Notes: generated by a model from the letters alone, not told the origin. DNA of 32,578 nt from Sulfuricurvum sp. (GCA_014764105.1 JACXUF010000003.1:1-32578); one strand, 5' to 3'; shown: positions 7,197 to 18,505, counted from the first letter of the stretch. Made by a program: numbers and translations.

Positions 7197-7435
7197 GCTT
7201 TCATTAACCACCTTTCAAACTGAATAAATTCTGCCTCTTCATCCATTTGAACAAAAAACGCTTTCATTTCGTTATTGACCCCTAGAAACTTTTTACGCAT
7301 CCCCGATAATCGACGAATAGCGATTTTTGCATCGGCGTTAGAGGGATCTTTTTTTAATACCTCTTTGTAGATTTCAAGAGCATCCTCTTTGAGCCCTTGA
7401 AGCTCATAGATATTAGCAAGAGTTAGAGTTTGCAT
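7187..7435 (-). CDS. Small TPR-motif protein
   Basis: 82 residues. The first ~35 residues fit one TPR unit ([20 protein letters not shown], then [11 protein letters not shown]), followed by a basic stretch and an acidic C-terminal helix ending in [10 protein letters not shown]. It overlaps leuB by 13 bases at its start and the CiaD-like gene by 10 bases at its end, so it is translated from the same message. From memory, C. jejuni has a similar small gene beside ciaD. No function is known. Confidence 0.75.
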   Translation of the reverse strand: MQTLTLANIYELQGLKEDALEIYKEVLKKDPSNADAKIAIRRLSGMRKKFLGVNNEMKAFFVQMDEEAEFIQFERWLMKAWN

Positions 7436-8499
7436 TTTGCTGCAAAATTAGCGATGATCGAACCCATCTCGCTGGTAGAGCAAACCTCTTTGGCATCAAA
7501 TCCTGCGATATCTTTGGTTCGGTACCCTTCTGCCAATGCTTGCTTGATGCCATAATCGATACGATCTGCCGCACGGTTTTCGCCGAGGGCAAAGCGGAGC
7601 ATCATCGATGCGCTTGCGATAGTGGCGATAGGGTTAGCGATCCCCTGCCCTGCTATATCCGGAGCAGAACCGTGAATCGGTTCATACACACCGATTTTAG
7701 CCCCCACTGAAGCCGATGGCAACAATCCGATCGAACCAGAGAGCATGCTCGCCTCATCGCTCAAAATATCCCCAAAAATATTGCCCGTCAAAATAACGTC
7801 AAACTGTTTCGGATCACGGATCAACTGCATCGCCGCATTATCTACATACATGTGGCTAAGTTCCACTTCTGGATATTCTTGAGCGATCTCTTCGACTACT
7901 TCACGCCACAATTGGCTCACGTCCAATACGTTGGCTTTATCGACTGAACACACTTTTTTGGAGCGTTCCATTGCGATTTTGAACGCAACATGAGCGATAC
8001 GCTCGATTTCTGGACGGGTATAAACCATCGTGTTCCACCCACGGTTCTCATCACGCCCTTTCGGTTCACCGAAGTAGATCCCGCCGATCAACTCACGGAC
8101 AACCATCAAATCAACCCCTTTGACAATCTCAGGCTTCAATGAGCTTGCATTGACCAATTCATCATAAACGTTTGCAGGGCGAAGGTTAGCAAATACACCG
8201 AGTTCTTTACGGAAACGGAGCAATCCGCTCTCTGGACGTTTCTCTCTCGGCAAGATATCCCACTTTTGACCGCCAATGGCACCAAAAAGCACCGCATCGC
8301 TTGCCATAGAGATATCAATCGTCTCTTGAGGCAACGGATCACCGACCGCATCATAGGCACATCCGCCCATAAGAGCTTCTTGATAGTTAAATTCGAGCTC
8401 TTCACATGCGGCTACAGCATCGAGAACTTTGACTGCCTCATCGACGATTTCAGGACCGATACCGTCCCCTTTGATCAATGCAATAGTGTAACGTTTCAT
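7423..8499 (-). CDS. leuB: 3-isopropylmalate dehydrogenase
   Basis: 358 residues. It catalyses NAD-dependent oxidative decarboxylation of 3-isopropylmalate in leucine synthesis. Seen: N-terminal [23 protein letters not shown], substrate-binding arginines in [24 protein letters not shown], the metal-binding aspartates in [11 protein letters not shown], and [18 protein letters not shown]. The ATG at 8499 is preferred over a TTG one codon earlier. It starts 3 bases after the leuD stop. Confidence 0.96.
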   Translation of the reverse strand: MKRYTIALIKGDGIGPEIVDEAVKVLDAVAACEELEFNYQEALMGGCAYDAVGDPLPQETIDISMASDAVLFGAIGGQKWDILPREKRPESGLLRFRKELGVFANLRPANVYDELVNASSLKPEIVKGVDLMVVRELIGGIYFGEPKGRDENRGWNTMVYTRPEIERIAHVAFKIAMERSKKVCSVDKANVLDVSQLWREVVEEIAQEYPEVELSHMYVDNAAMQLIRDPKQFDVILTGNIFGDILSDEASMLSGSIGLLPSASVGAKIGVYEPIHGSAPDIAGQGIANPIATIASASMMLRFALGENRAADRIDYGIKQALAEGYRTKDIAGFDAKEVCSTSEMGSIIANFAAKCKL

Positions 8500-8502
8500 C
8501 AA

Positions 8503-9006
8503 TTATTTACCCCCTGCGGCAATTTCAGCTTCTGCATAGCTCATCAAACCACCTGCGGCGATCAACTCTTGCATAAACGGAGGAATCGGGATAAAGTTAT
8601 ACACTTTTCCGTTCGACGTGTTGGTGATCGTACCGGCATCCATATCAATACTGACCGAGTCACCCTCTTTGATCTCTAAACTCTCAGGAAGCTCAAAAAT
8701 CGGAAGTCCCATATTAAACGCATTGCGGTAAAAAATACGGGCAAATGTCGGAGCGATAACCGCCGCTACACCGGCAGCTTTCAATGCGATTGGAGCATGC
8801 TCACGTGATGAACCGCATCCGAAATTCTCATCGGCGACAATAATGTCACCCGGAGTCATTTTCGACACAAAGGTTGGATCCGCATCTTCCATAACGTGCT
8901 TGGCAAGCTCTTTCGGATCAGAGGTATTGAGATAACGAGCGGCAATAATGAGGTCGGTATCGATGTCTTTACCGAAATTCCAAACTTTCCCTTCAATTTT
9001 TTGCAT
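8503..9006 (-). CDS. leuD: 3-isopropylmalate dehydratase small subunit
   Basis: 167 residues. Small (swivel-domain) subunit of isopropylmalate isomerase, which converts 2- to 3-isopropylmalate together with the iron-sulfur subunit LeuC. Motifs: GKDIDTDLIIAARYL, NFGCGSSREHAPIAL and FARIFYRNAFNMGLP. The ATG at 9006 has AGGAT upstream. leuC and leuA are not in the window, so the holoenzyme depends on a gene elsewhere. Confidence 0.95.
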   Translation of the reverse strand: MQKIEGKVWNFGKDIDTDLIIAARYLNTSDPKELAKHVMEDADPTFVSKMTPGDIIVADENFGCGSSREHAPIALKAAGVAAVIAPTFARIFYRNAFNMGLPIFELPESLEIKEGDSVSIDMDAGTITNTSNGKVYNFIPIPPFMQELIAAGGLMSYAEAEIAAGGK

Positions 9007-9039
9007 CAAAAATCCTATTCATCCATAAATATAGCGAGG

Positions 9040-9045
9040 ATTATA
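9040..9045 (-). promoter_or_regulatory. Predicted -10 box of the leuD operon
   Basis: A perfect TATAAT on the minus strand lies about 34 bases before the leuD ATG. No clear -35 box is visible at the expected spacing, as is usual in this phylum. Confidence 0.5.
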
Positions 9046-9071
9046 ATCTAGATGTGCTGAAAGAGTTTTAA

Positions 9072-9089
9072 ATCCCTCAAAAAAGGGAT
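9072..9089 (-). terminator. Possible terminator of flgF-flgG
   Basis: ATCCCT and AGGGAT form a 6-bp stem with a 6-base loop, 16 bases after the flgG stop. On the minus strand it is followed by TTAAAACTCTTTC, a mixed rather than pure U-tract. Confidence 0.45.
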
Positions 9090-9105
9090 CTAATATTAGT
9101 TAGTA

Positions 9106-9894
9106 TTATCTCTTGAGACTATTAGTGGTGGCAAGCATTTCATCACTGGTTGTAATAACTTTAGAGTTCGCATCATACGCACGCTGTCCAGTGATCAAAT
9201 CGGTCAATTCAACGACCAATTGGACGTTAGAAAGCTCTACGAATCCTTGACGGATCGATCCCAATCCATCAACTCCCGGTGTCCCATCAACTGGCTGTCC
9301 CGAGCTGTCGGTTTCAACAAAAAGATTATCTCCTATAGCGTGCAATCCTGCCGGATTGATAAAATTGGTCAGTGAAATTTGTCCAACTTGAGTTGCTTGT
9401 GCTTGTCCCGCTTGAGTCACACTGACGATACCGTCGGTTCCGATACTGATATTGATCGCATCTTCAGGGATAACCACTTCGGGAACCAGTTTGTATCCGT
9501 CGGAATTGACAATGGTGCCGTTTTCATCCACTTTGAACGATCCGTTGCGGGTATAGACTTCCGTACCATTGGGAAGTTCGAGTTTAAAAAAACCTTTTCC
9601 AGTAATTGCCATATCAAGAGAATTATCGGTTTGCTTCAAACTCCCCTCGGTAAAGATTTTATTGATAGCCGTAGGCCGTACCCCAAGCCCTACTTCGATC
9701 CCTGTCGGAGATTTGGTTGTATCACTAGTAGATGTACCTGCATAGGTCATCACTTTATACATTAAATCGGCAAATTCAGCGCGTGATTTTTTGTACCCCA
9801 TCGTATTGACGTTGGCAATGTTATTGGCGGTTGTGTCGATTTGGGTTTGCATCGCCAGCATTCCAGTTGAACTGGTATAGAGTGATTGCATCAT
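9106..9894 (-). CDS. flgG: Flagellar basal-body distal rod protein
   Basis: 262 residues, the standard FlgG length. It forms the distal rod that passes through the periplasm and outer-membrane rings. N-terminal helix motif SLYTSSTGMLAMQTQIDTTA and NNIANVNTMGYKKSRAEF; middle GKGFFKLELPNGTEVYTRNG; C-terminal FVELSNVQLVVELTDLITGQ and RAYDANSKVI. It follows flgF by 19 bases on the same strand. No signal peptide is present, as expected for a substrate of the flagellar export apparatus. Confidence 0.96.
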   Translation of the reverse strand: MMQSLYTSSTGMLAMQTQIDTTANNIANVNTMGYKKSRAEFADLMYKVMTYAGTSTSDTTKSPTGIEVGLGVRPTAINKIFTEGSLKQTDNSLDMAITGKGFFKLELPNGTEVYTRNGSFKVDENGTIVNSDGYKLVPEVVIPEDAINISIGTDGIVSVTQAGQAQATQVGQISLTNFINPAGLHAIGDNLFVETDSSGQPVDGTPGVDGLGSIRQGFVELSNVQLVVELTDLITGQRAYDANSKVITTSDEMLATTNSLKR

Positions 9895-9913
9895 GACTTT
9901 TTATCTCCTATGG

Positions 9914-10738
9914 CTATTTTCGTGCGACGGCGAGTTTTTCAATTGCATCGCGATTAAGATCGTTCATCTGTGAATCCATCGCTTTTTGATACATCCCAAC
10001 AAGGCGGTTGGCTTCAACCAAAGCGATCATCTCATTGACGGCGTTGACATTGCTTTTTTCAATAAACCCCTGCATCACGCTTCCACTCTCGGTTATCGGG
10101 GTTAGGGGATCGGAGGCTTCAGGCTTGTAGAGGTTATCCCCCTCCTTCGTTAATGCACGGAGGTTTTGAGGCTCTATCACCATCAATTTTTTAGTAGCGA
10201 CCATTTGGTTGGTTCCCGGAACATTGCTCATAATTTGTCCGTTTTTATCGATAGTTACCAATGTCTCTTGGGGGGTGAAAGTAATAGCTGTTTTGTTTTG
10301 AAAATAATCGGCGGAGAGGACTTCATACCCTTGTTTGTTGACGAGTTTTCCCTCGTCATTAATGGTAAATGTTCCATCTCGTGTCAAACGTACCCCCTGT
10401 GGCGTATTGACCGCAAAAAATTGACCCTCTTTTCCGAGTGCCAAATCAAACGTATTGCTGGTTTGCTGCAATGCACCGAGTGAATGATCGGTAAAAGCAT
10501 CGGTGATCTGAGGAACCCGACTAAGCGCTCGGTTAAAGTACTGTGCACCTGCTTCGGTCTGATTTTCGATCGGAAGTTCACTTTGAACCGTCTTGAATAA
10601 ACGGGCAAAATCTCCCGTAATCAATTGATCCCGTTTGTACCCTATCGTATTGGCATTTGCTAGATTAGCAGCTATCGTATCCATACGATTAAATTGTGCT
10701 ACCATCCCCCCTGTCGCCGCATAATATCCAGTTTGCAT
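9914..10738 (-). CDS. flgF: Flagellar basal-body rod protein FlgF (FlgG2-type)
   Basis: 274 residues, a paralogue of the adjacent flgG, with the same N-terminal motif (YYAATGGMVAQFNRMDTIAA, NLANANTIGYKRDQ) and C-terminal helix (FIEKSNVNAVNEMIALVEAN). It builds the proximal-to-distal rod junction. In Campylobacter and Helicobacter the equivalent gene is usually named flgG2 or flgF and sits directly before flgG. AAGGATGAG precedes the ATG, and a sigma-54-like promoter lies 32-48 bases upstream. Confidence 0.92.
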   Translation of the reverse strand: MQTGYYAATGGMVAQFNRMDTIAANLANANTIGYKRDQLITGDFARLFKTVQSELPIENQTEAGAQYFNRALSRVPQITDAFTDHSLGALQQTSNTFDLALGKEGQFFAVNTPQGVRLTRDGTFTINDEGKLVNKQGYEVLSADYFQNKTAITFTPQETLVTIDKNGQIMSNVPGTNQMVATKKLMVIEPQNLRALTKEGDNLYKPEASDPLTPITESGSVMQGFIEKSNVNAVNEMIALVEANRLVGMYQKAMDSQMNDLNRDAIEKLAVARK

Positions 10739-10769
10739 CTCTCATCCTTGTGGAGTATTAGTGATGTTT

Positions 10770-10786
10770 AGCAACAACTGTTCCAA
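10770..10786 (-). promoter_or_regulatory. Sigma-54 (RpoN) promoter for flgF-flgG
   Basis: On the minus strand the sequence is TTGGAAC-AGTTG-TTGCT, matching the -24/-12 consensus TGGCAC-N5-TTGCW except one base, with the GG and GC dinucleotides at the correct 10-base spacing. Transcription would begin about 20 bases before the flgF start. RpoN with the FlgR activator is the known class-2 flagellar control in Campylobacterota. Confidence 0.75.
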
Positions 10787-10842
10787 TAATACAAATTAGT
10801 CTGTTTACAGAGATTAAAGATGGATTTTAAGAAAAATTTCGG

Positions 10843-10848
10843 TATAAT
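10843..10848 (+). promoter_or_regulatory. Predicted -10 box of rpoD
   Basis: TATAAT at 10843-10848 lies 36 bases before the rpoD ATG. No good -35 hexamer is visible 17 bases upstream. It faces away from the sigma-54-like flgF promoter in the same 146-base gap. Confidence 0.55.
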
Positions 10849-10884
10849 CCACATCTTTTATAACGTAAGGGAGCTCTCTTCAGT

Positions 10885-12747
10885 ATGAGTGTCAAAGATC
10901 TAAACAAACATCTCGAAACCCTATTTTCCGAACATAAATCTAAAAATTGTCTCACATATGAAACGATCGTCGATTTGTTCGACAAACAACCAACCCTTGC
11001 GCAAGCCAAAAACATCCTGAAATTAGCTCAAAAATACAGAGTTTGCCTTTTTACTTCATCTGAACATGCAAAAATTCTCAATCAGCAAGAGGCAGAGGCA
11101 AAACGTGCCGCACAACTCAAATACATAGAAGAAGCAAGCGGAGATGAATTTGACATTCTCAAACAGCATGAATTACTCGAGTGGTCACGTTCTGATTCTC
11201 CGGTTCGGATGTATCTGCGTGAAATGGGTCAAATCCCCCTTTTGACAAAAGAAGAAGAGATTGAAATCTCCAAACGGATGGAGATGGGGGAAGGGATCAT
11301 TATTGATGCGATCTGTTCCGTCCCTTATTTGATCGATTTTATTCTTGACTATAAAGATCCACTCATCAACCGTGAACGCCGCGTAAAAGAGCTTTTTAAA
11401 AGTTTTGAAGAAGATGGGGAAGAGGATAGTGACGATGATGTCGATGAGGATTCTGATGAAGAGGAAAATACAGAAAAAGCACCTTCCACCAAAGACAAAA
11501 AACGGATAGAAAAAGTTGTAACCTCTTTCAAAGCACTCGAAAAAGCAAAAAAAGAGTGGGTTAAAGCGACTGAAAAAATATTGGATGAAAAACCTCTCGA
11601 CGATATGGACGGTGAATATGTCCTTTTCTTCCTCAATGTTAGCTTTAAAAAGAAAATGCTAAAAGAGGCATTGCTTGATCTTGGACCAACTTCAAAATTG
11701 ATCAACGAACTTGTCCGCTCTATGGAGACAGCACTTCGAAGTGATGAGGGGTTTGATCGTGAATTAAAACGTTTGGAGTATAAGCTCCCCCTTTTCAACG
11801 ATCAGCTCAAAAAGAACCATGCCATGATCTTGAATAAAATTTGTGATTTGACCAAAGAAGAGATTGCTACCAAAGTCCCTGAAGCGACAATGGTGAGCAC
11901 CTACATGGAGATCAAAAAACTGATTCAAACCAAAGAGGCCTCCAAGGGGGGCTTCAATATGGAGCCTGAAAAACTTGCCGATATCCTAGAGCAGATCAAA
12001 CGGGGGAAAAGTATCTCCGAAACCGCTAAAACCCGTATGGCGAAATCGAACCTCCGCCTCGTTGTCTCGATCGCCAAACGTTATACCAATCGCGGTCTCC
12101 CTTTCCTCGATTTGATACAAGAGGGCAACATCGGTCTCATGAAAGCGGTAGATAAATTTGAATATCAAAAAGGATACAAATTTTCGACCTATGCGACATG
12201 GTGGATTCGTCAGGCTATCAGCCGCGCGATTGCCGATCAGGCGCGCACCATTCGTATTCCGATCCACATGATCGAGACAATCAACCGCATCAACAAAATC
12301 ATGCGTAAACATCTCCAAGAGCACGGAAAAGAGCCAGATGTCGAAACCATCGCAGAAGAGGTAGGCTTGTCAGTTGAGAAAGTCAAAAATGTCATTAAAA
12401 TCACCAAAGAGCCAATTTCACTCGAAGCACCTATCGGTAATGAAGAAGATGGGCGTTTCGGAGATTTTATTGAAGATAAAATGTCTATCTCTCCGAGCGA
12501 TGCAATCTTGAAAGATGATTTAAAAGTCCAAATCGAAAGCGTTCTTGAACAGCTCAACGAACGCGAAAAAGCGGTTATTAAAATGCGTTTTGGAATTATG
12601 GACGATGAAAGTGACCGCACATTAGAGGAGATTGGAAAAGAACTAAACGTTACCCGTGAGCGTGTCCGTCAAATCGAGTCCAGTGCGATCAAAAAACTTA
12701 AACACCCCAAAGTGGGTCGAAAACTTAAAAACTATATCGAGGACTGA
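10885..12747 (+). CDS. rpoD: Housekeeping RNA polymerase sigma factor sigma-70
   Basis: 620 residues, typical RpoD length. Region 1.1-like N-terminus (1-80), region 1.2 ([20 protein letters not shown] at about 110), a strongly acidic non-conserved stretch (about 175-200), region 2 with the -10-recognition and melting motifs ([39 protein letters not shown]), region 3, and region 4 with the -35 helix-turn-helix ([17 protein letters not shown]). It directs transcription of most genes. AAGGGAG lies 11 bases before the ATG. Its stop codon overlaps the start of the next gene (TGATG). Confidence 0.97.
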   Translation: MSVKDLNKHLETLFSEHKSKNCLTYETIVDLFDKQPTLAQAKNILKLAQKYRVCLFTSSEHAKILNQQEAEAKRAAQLKYIEEASGDEFDILKQHELLEWSRSDSPVRMYLREMGQIPLLTKEEEIEISKRMEMGEGIIIDAICSVPYLIDFILDYKDPLINRERRVKELFKSFEEDGEEDSDDDVDEDSDEEENTEKAPSTKDKKRIEKVVTSFKALEKAKKEWVKATEKILDEKPLDDMDGEYVLFFLNVSFKKKMLKEALLDLGPTSKLINELVRSMETALRSDEGFDRELKRLEYKLPLFNDQLKKNHAMILNKICDLTKEEIATKVPEATMVSTYMEIKKLIQTKEASKGGFNMEPEKLADILEQIKRGKSISETAKTRMAKSNLRLVVSIAKRYTNRGLPFLDLIQEGNIGLMKAVDKFEYQKGYKFSTYATWWIRQAISRAIADQARTIRIPIHMIETINRINKIMRKHLQEHGKEPDVETIAEEVGLSVEKVKNVIKITKEPISLEAPIGNEEDGRFGDFIEDKMSISPSDAILKDDLKVQIESVLEQLNEREKAVIKMRFGIMDDESDRTLEEIGKELNVTRERVRQIESSAIKKLKHPKVGRKLKNYIED

Positions 12748-13433
12748 TGACGTTCGATCAGCAATGGATTGAGTACGATTTTAATCCATTTATCCTTTTT
12801 AATTCAAGCGGGAAAATTGTCTCTCTTAATGCCGAAGCACAATATCTCCTCGGAGCGGTAGAAGGTTCGACTATTTACGAGATTGCAACAACCTATGCCA
12901 GCTCTTCATTTGGTTTCAAAACCACGTTTTTGGAGCTCGAATTCGGTCGGTTTAAATTTTTCGGAATTACAGTAGGATACGAGAACGAAGAGCAAATCGG
13001 TATTCGTCTCTATCAGCTCCCCTCTTTTCAGTTTACAAAACAAAAACCAAATGGTCAGCTGGTCAATGTTTATACCCTAATCGATTTGTGCATCAGTTCG
13101 AACTCGATTGGTTCTCAGACCAAACACATCAAAGAGCTTGACCCGACCATCCCTGAAATAAGATTACGGACGGAATGGTTTATTAAACTTTTGAACAAGA
13201 TCTATCTCTCGATGCAGGGGAATGCGAAGATTACTACCTCTCTTTTTTTCCGTGTGGGGGAACATATTAAATTTGAGGGGGAGAAATATTCCCTATTCTC
13301 GATTAAGATCTCAGCTGAGAACATCAACCGTAAATACCTCCCTGAGATTGCTTATCTCGCCGAAGAGAATAATCTCTTTGTAGATATCAAGGAACAATCT
13401 ATTACGATCAATGTTCCGATGATTGTGAAATAA
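12747..13433 (+). CDS. PAS-like protein with degenerate histidine-kinase module, coupled to rpoD
   Basis: 228 residues. The first ~90 look like a PAS fold (NPFILFNSSGKIVSLNAEAQ, YLLG). From about 125, ELDPTIPEIRLRTEWFIKLL resembles the segment leading into the N-box of histidine-kinase ATPase domains, and the end (LFVDIKEQSITINVPM) resembles the last strand of that domain. The phosphoacceptor His box and the glycine-rich DxGxG and GxGL boxes are absent, so catalysis is unlikely. No membrane segment is present. The start overlaps the rpoD stop by one base. Its end overlaps the convergent membrane gene by 26 bases. The kinase resemblance is my reading; the function is unknown. Confidence 0.7.
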   Translation: MTFDQQWIEYDFNPFILFNSSGKIVSLNAEAQYLLGAVEGSTIYEIATTYASSSFGFKTTFLELEFGRFKFFGITVGYENEEQIGIRLYQLPSFQFTKQKPNGQLVNVYTLIDLCISSNSIGSQTKHIKELDPTIPEIRLRTEWFIKLLNKIYLSMQGNAKITTSLFFRVGEHIKFEGEKYSLFSIKISAENINRKYLPEIAYLAEENNLFVDIKEQSITINVPMIVK

Positions 13434-13926
13434 ACAGGTTTCGAGCAATCAGATACCCCAAAGGTATCCCCGCTGCAAGCCCCACCATATACGGTAATAC
13501 TTCAAGTGCGTGATTGTTCTCTAAAGTGATAAATCCAAGAATCAATATGGCGTACGGGATCAAGCGATAAACCGATACCCATGCCGAACTGTTTTGGGTT
13601 GTGTTTTTGATGATATTCGTTTTTTGACGCGCTTTTTCCTCTTTGATCATCTGCTTGATATCGGTGATCTCTTGCTCGCGTTCCTCTTCGTACAGATCAT
13701 AGGGGTCATCCATCATATCAATGAGATCTTTGTTATCTTCCGGATCGGCACGTTCCACCCGTTTCATAATCATATTTCGGTATGAGTAGAGACTCCCCAT
13801 AACAATCGCCATTGAGGTGAACATCGCCACAACAAAGTTCGTATAGATGGTGCCAGATATGAGCCAAAGTGGGAAAGAACCGATCAAGACGACTGCAAGG
13901 ATGACAAAAGGCTTTTTGCTACTCAT
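13408..13926 (-). CDS. Membrane protein of unknown function, third gene after hemL
   Basis: 172 residues from the ATG at 13926 (two further ATGs at 13929 and 13932 are possible). Two hydrophobic segments near the N-terminus (FVILAVVLIGSFPLWLISG; FVVAMFTSMAIVMGSLY), a charged helical middle (about 55-105, rich in Glu, Asp and Lys), and two more at the C-terminus (LIPYAILILGFITL; LPYMVGLAAGIPLGYLIA). It overlaps the AtpZ-like gene. The longer upstream frame (to 14076) is out of frame with, and inside, that gene and is rejected. From memory, C. jejuni has similar membrane genes following hemL. Confidence 0.75.
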   Translation of the reverse strand: MSSKKPFVILAVVLIGSFPLWLISGTIYTNFVVAMFTSMAIVMGSLYSYRNMIMKRVERADPEDNKDLIDMMDDPYDLYEEEREQEITDIKQMIKEEKARQKTNIIKNTTQNSSAWVSVYRLIPYAILILGFITLENNHALEVLPYMVGLAAGIPLGYLIARNLFISQSSEH

Positions 13927-14212
13927 CATCATCGTCTTTTTGAGTTTTACCCATGTTGTAGCGTGGATCACGTGCAAGTTTTTCGAACTCTTTGTATTGC
14001 TTACTGTAGGCCTTGAACACATTAAGAAATGCAGCGGCAATACCGATACTGACACCGACCCACAACAACCACGCAATCCCCGTCAGTTTTTTCAATCCCA
14101 AGCCGATGGCTACACCGATCAATACGGCAACCACCATAGAGATCCCAAGAGACAATGTTTCAGCCCCTTCGATAATCGGTTTCAAACGGGGTTTTTGTTC
14201 TTCGTTTTCCAT
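13919..14212 (-). CDS. AtpZ/AtpI-family membrane protein
   Basis: 97 residues with two hydrophobic helices (LSLGISMVVAVLIGVAIGLG and WLLWVGVSIGIAAAFL) and an acidic end. It fits the small AtpZ/AtpI (ATPase_gene1) family, whose members aid c-ring assembly or Mg2+/Ca2+ uptake next to F-type ATP synthase genes. Here it sits between hemL and a membrane gene, not in an atp operon. AAAGGA precedes the ATG at 14212. Confidence 0.75.
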   Translation of the reverse strand: MENEEQKPRLKPIIEGAETLSLGISMVVAVLIGVAIGLGLKKLTGIAWLLWVGVSIGIAAAFLNVFKAYSKQYKEFEKLARDPRYNMGKTQKDDDDE

Positions 14213-14278
14213 TGAATTCCTTTATTGTACACGCAATCGAAACACTTCCCGATATGCTACATTAACACTTGGTTTCCT

Positions 14279-14293
14279 TTGGCTGAAAGCCAA
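14279..14293. repeat. Short perfect hairpin between hemL and the AtpZ-like gene
   Basis: TTGGCT and AGCCAA pair perfectly around a 3-base loop, 17 bases beyond the hemL stop. No U-tract follows on either strand, so it is not a standard terminator. Two GTACAC hexamers lie in the same gap (14227-14232 and 14295-14300). Confidence 0.35.
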
Positions 14294-14309
14294 TGTACAC
14301 TTGCGCACG

Positions 14310-15593
14310 TTATAATTCACTAAAAATTTTATTTGCTGCCTCAATCGTCTCTTCGATCATCATATCGGTTGTGGCGGTCGAAATAAAGCACGTCTCAAAC
14401 TGCGAACATGCAAAATAAAACCCTGCATCAAGCATTGCGGCATGAAAATGGGCAAAACGTGCCGTATCGCTTTTAAGTGCTTCTGCAAAGTTGCCGACCG
14501 CTGTATCGCAAAAGAAAAATCCGAACATCGAGCCGCGTACATCGGTTTGCAATCCGATATTGTGTGTCGCAGCTGCTGAAGCAAAACCGCTCATCAAACG
14601 TTTTGCCCTCTCTTCAAGAACCCCAAACACACGAGCATTAGTTTTGAGCTTACGAATCGATGCCAATCCTGCCGCCATAGCAACCGGATTACCGCTAAGG
14701 GTTCCCGCCTGATAGACTCCTCCCTCTGGAGAAAGATGTGCCATAATCTCGCGACGTCCGCCAAAAGCACCCACAGGCATACCGCCTCCGATAACCTTAC
14801 CAAGGGTTACAAGGTCAGGTTTTGTCCCCGTAATACTCTCCGCTCCATGCAAACACGCACGGAAGCCGCTCATCACTTCGTCAAAAATCAACAGTGCGCC
14901 ATACTCGTCACACACAGCTCGAAGTTCTGCGAGGAAATCTTTGGTCGCAGGAACCAATCCCATGTTTCCGGCAATCGGTTCAATGATGACACACGCAATC
15001 CCCGAACTCTCTTGGAAACATTGCTTGACACTTTCGATGTTGTTGTATTCAGCTAAAAGGGTGTGTTTGGTAAAGTCCGCAGGGACCCCCGGAGAGCTCG
15101 GAGTTCCGAACGTCATGGCACCTGAACCCGCTTGAACTAGCAATGCATCACTGTGACCGTGGTAGCATCCGGTAAATTTGACGATGTCATCACGCCCCGT
15201 AAATCCGCGAGCAAGACGAATTGCACTCATTACCGCTTCGGTTCCACTGCTGACAAAACGGATTTTTTCAATAGAATCATATATGGAGATAATCAGCTCT
15301 GCAAGTTCACTTTCCGCTTCAGTCGGTGCACCGAAACTGAGACCGCGCTTGACTGCTTCGATCACCGCATGTTCGATCGTTTCATCCCGATGACCGAAAA
15401 TCAGCGGTCCCCAGCTTTGAACATAATCAACATATCGGTTGTCGTCAATATCAATCAAATAGCCCCCTTCTCCGCGAGAAATAAATCGTGGAATGCCGCC
15501 GACGCTTTTAAACGCACGAACGGGAGAGTTGACCCCACCTGGGATAAGTTCTTGGGCTTTTTCGAAGGCGATTTGAGAGTGCTTGATACTCAT
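14310..15593 (-). CDS. hemL: Glutamate-1-semialdehyde 2,1-aminomutase
   Basis: 427 residues. A pyridoxal-phosphate enzyme that converts glutamate-1-semialdehyde to 5-aminolevulinate in the C5 route to heme. Seen: [15 protein letters not shown] at the N-terminus, [49 protein letters not shown], and the PLP-binding Lys in [17 protein letters not shown]. The ATG at 15593 follows AGGAT, and a minus-strand TATAAT is at 15623-15628. Confidence 0.97.
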   Translation of the reverse strand: MSIKHSQIAFEKAQELIPGGVNSPVRAFKSVGGIPRFISRGEGGYLIDIDDNRYVDYVQSWGPLIFGHRDETIEHAVIEAVKRGLSFGAPTEAESELAELIISIYDSIEKIRFVSSGTEAVMSAIRLARGFTGRDDIVKFTGCYHGHSDALLVQAGSGAMTFGTPSSPGVPADFTKHTLLAEYNNIESVKQCFQESSGIACVIIEPIAGNMGLVPATKDFLAELRAVCDEYGALLIFDEVMSGFRACLHGAESITGTKPDLVTLGKVIGGGMPVGAFGGRREIMAHLSPEGGVYQAGTLSGNPVAMAAGLASIRKLKTNARVFGVLEERAKRLMSGFASAAATHNIGLQTDVRGSMFGFFFCDTAVGNFAEALKSDTARFAHFHAAMLDAGFYFACSQFETCFISTATTDMMIEETIEAANKIFSEL

Positions 15594-15622
15594 TTAATAT
15601 CCTAATCAATAATCTTTTTGTG

Positions 15623-17578
<1,956 letters not shown>

Positions 17579-17591
<13 letters not shown>

Positions 17592-18505
17592 AGAGGCTAG
17601 CCATCAGTGTAGGGGATCTTAATGGTATCGGTTTTGAAATAATCCTCAAAGCACACAATCAAATCAAACACTTTTGCGATCCGATCTACTGCATAAACCA
17701 CACAATGGCGCATCAAGCTGCACTGCTCCTCGATATGCAGATCCCAAACGATTTTCAGATGATGAAAGTTTCGGGTGAATTTACCATCCAGCCGGGTCAT
17801 GTGAGTGCCAAGAGCGGAAGGTACAGTTTTGATTCGTTTACAACCGCGATCGATCTCGCTGTGTCAAAAACGGTCGATGGGGTCGTTACCCTCCCGATCC
17901 ATAAAGAGGCATGGAGGATGGCAGGGGTTGGCTACGTCGGTCATACCGATGCGTTGCGCGATATTTTAAAAGCGGATGCCATCATGATGCTCGGATGTGA
18001 CAAGCTCTACGTTGCACTCTACACCGAACATATCCCTCTTCGGGAGGTGATTGAGCATATCCGGAGTGAACCTCTCTATAATTTCATGATCCGTTTGCAC
18101 CATTCGCTCAAACGTTCCCCAATAGCGGTATTAGGGATCAATCCCCATGCCGGAGATCACGGAGTTTTGGGTGATGAAGAGCGTTTTATCGAAGAAGCGA
18201 TACAAAAAGCCAATGAAACGATAGGAGAGGCGGTGTTCGAGGGACCAATTGTCCCAGATGTCGCGTTTACTCCTCGGAGCCGTGAGTATTTTAAAACTGT
18301 CGTAGCAATGTATCACGATCAAGGACTCGCCCCCCTCAAAGCACTCTATTTTGACGAAGGAATTAATGTCTCATTGGGGTTGCCGATCCTCCGTACCTCC
18401 GTCGATCACGGAACGGCGTTCGATATCGCCTATCAGAAAAAAGCTTCCATATTAAGTTATATGAATGCGGTACAATTCCACAGCAGAGATGATAATACGA
18501 AGTGA
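17579..18505 (+). CDS. pdxA: 4-hydroxythreonine-4-phosphate dehydrogenase
   Basis: 308 residues from the ATG at 17579; the ATG at 17588 (MKRLAISVGD) overlaps the pdxJ stop as ATGA and matches the usual family N-terminus, so 305 residues is equally likely. The enzyme oxidises and decarboxylates 4-phosphohydroxy-threonine with NAD to supply 3-amino-1-hydroxyacetone phosphate to PdxJ. Metal- and substrate-binding motifs: GHTDAL, NPHAGDHGVLGDEE, and AMYHDQGLAPLKAL with LRTSVDHGTAFDIA. Confidence 0.95.

Noticed and set aside
9914-10738. flgF-flgG as a recent tandem duplication
   Set aside because: The two proteins share only family motifs and are the standard FlgF/FlgG pair of Campylobacterota.
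11349-11798. 149-codon minus-strand frame opposite rpoD, rich in serine
   Set aside because: It is the reverse complement of the acidic, Glu/Asp-rich part of RpoD, which naturally yields Ser-rich open frames.
13927-14076. N-terminal extension of the membrane gene after the AtpZ-like gene
   Set aside because: It would lie inside the AtpZ-like coding region in another frame and gives an atypical Cys-rich start; the ATG run at 13926-13932 is a better start.
15153-15605. 150-codon plus-strand frame opposite hemL
   Set aside because: Antisense shadow of the conserved N-terminal part of HemL.
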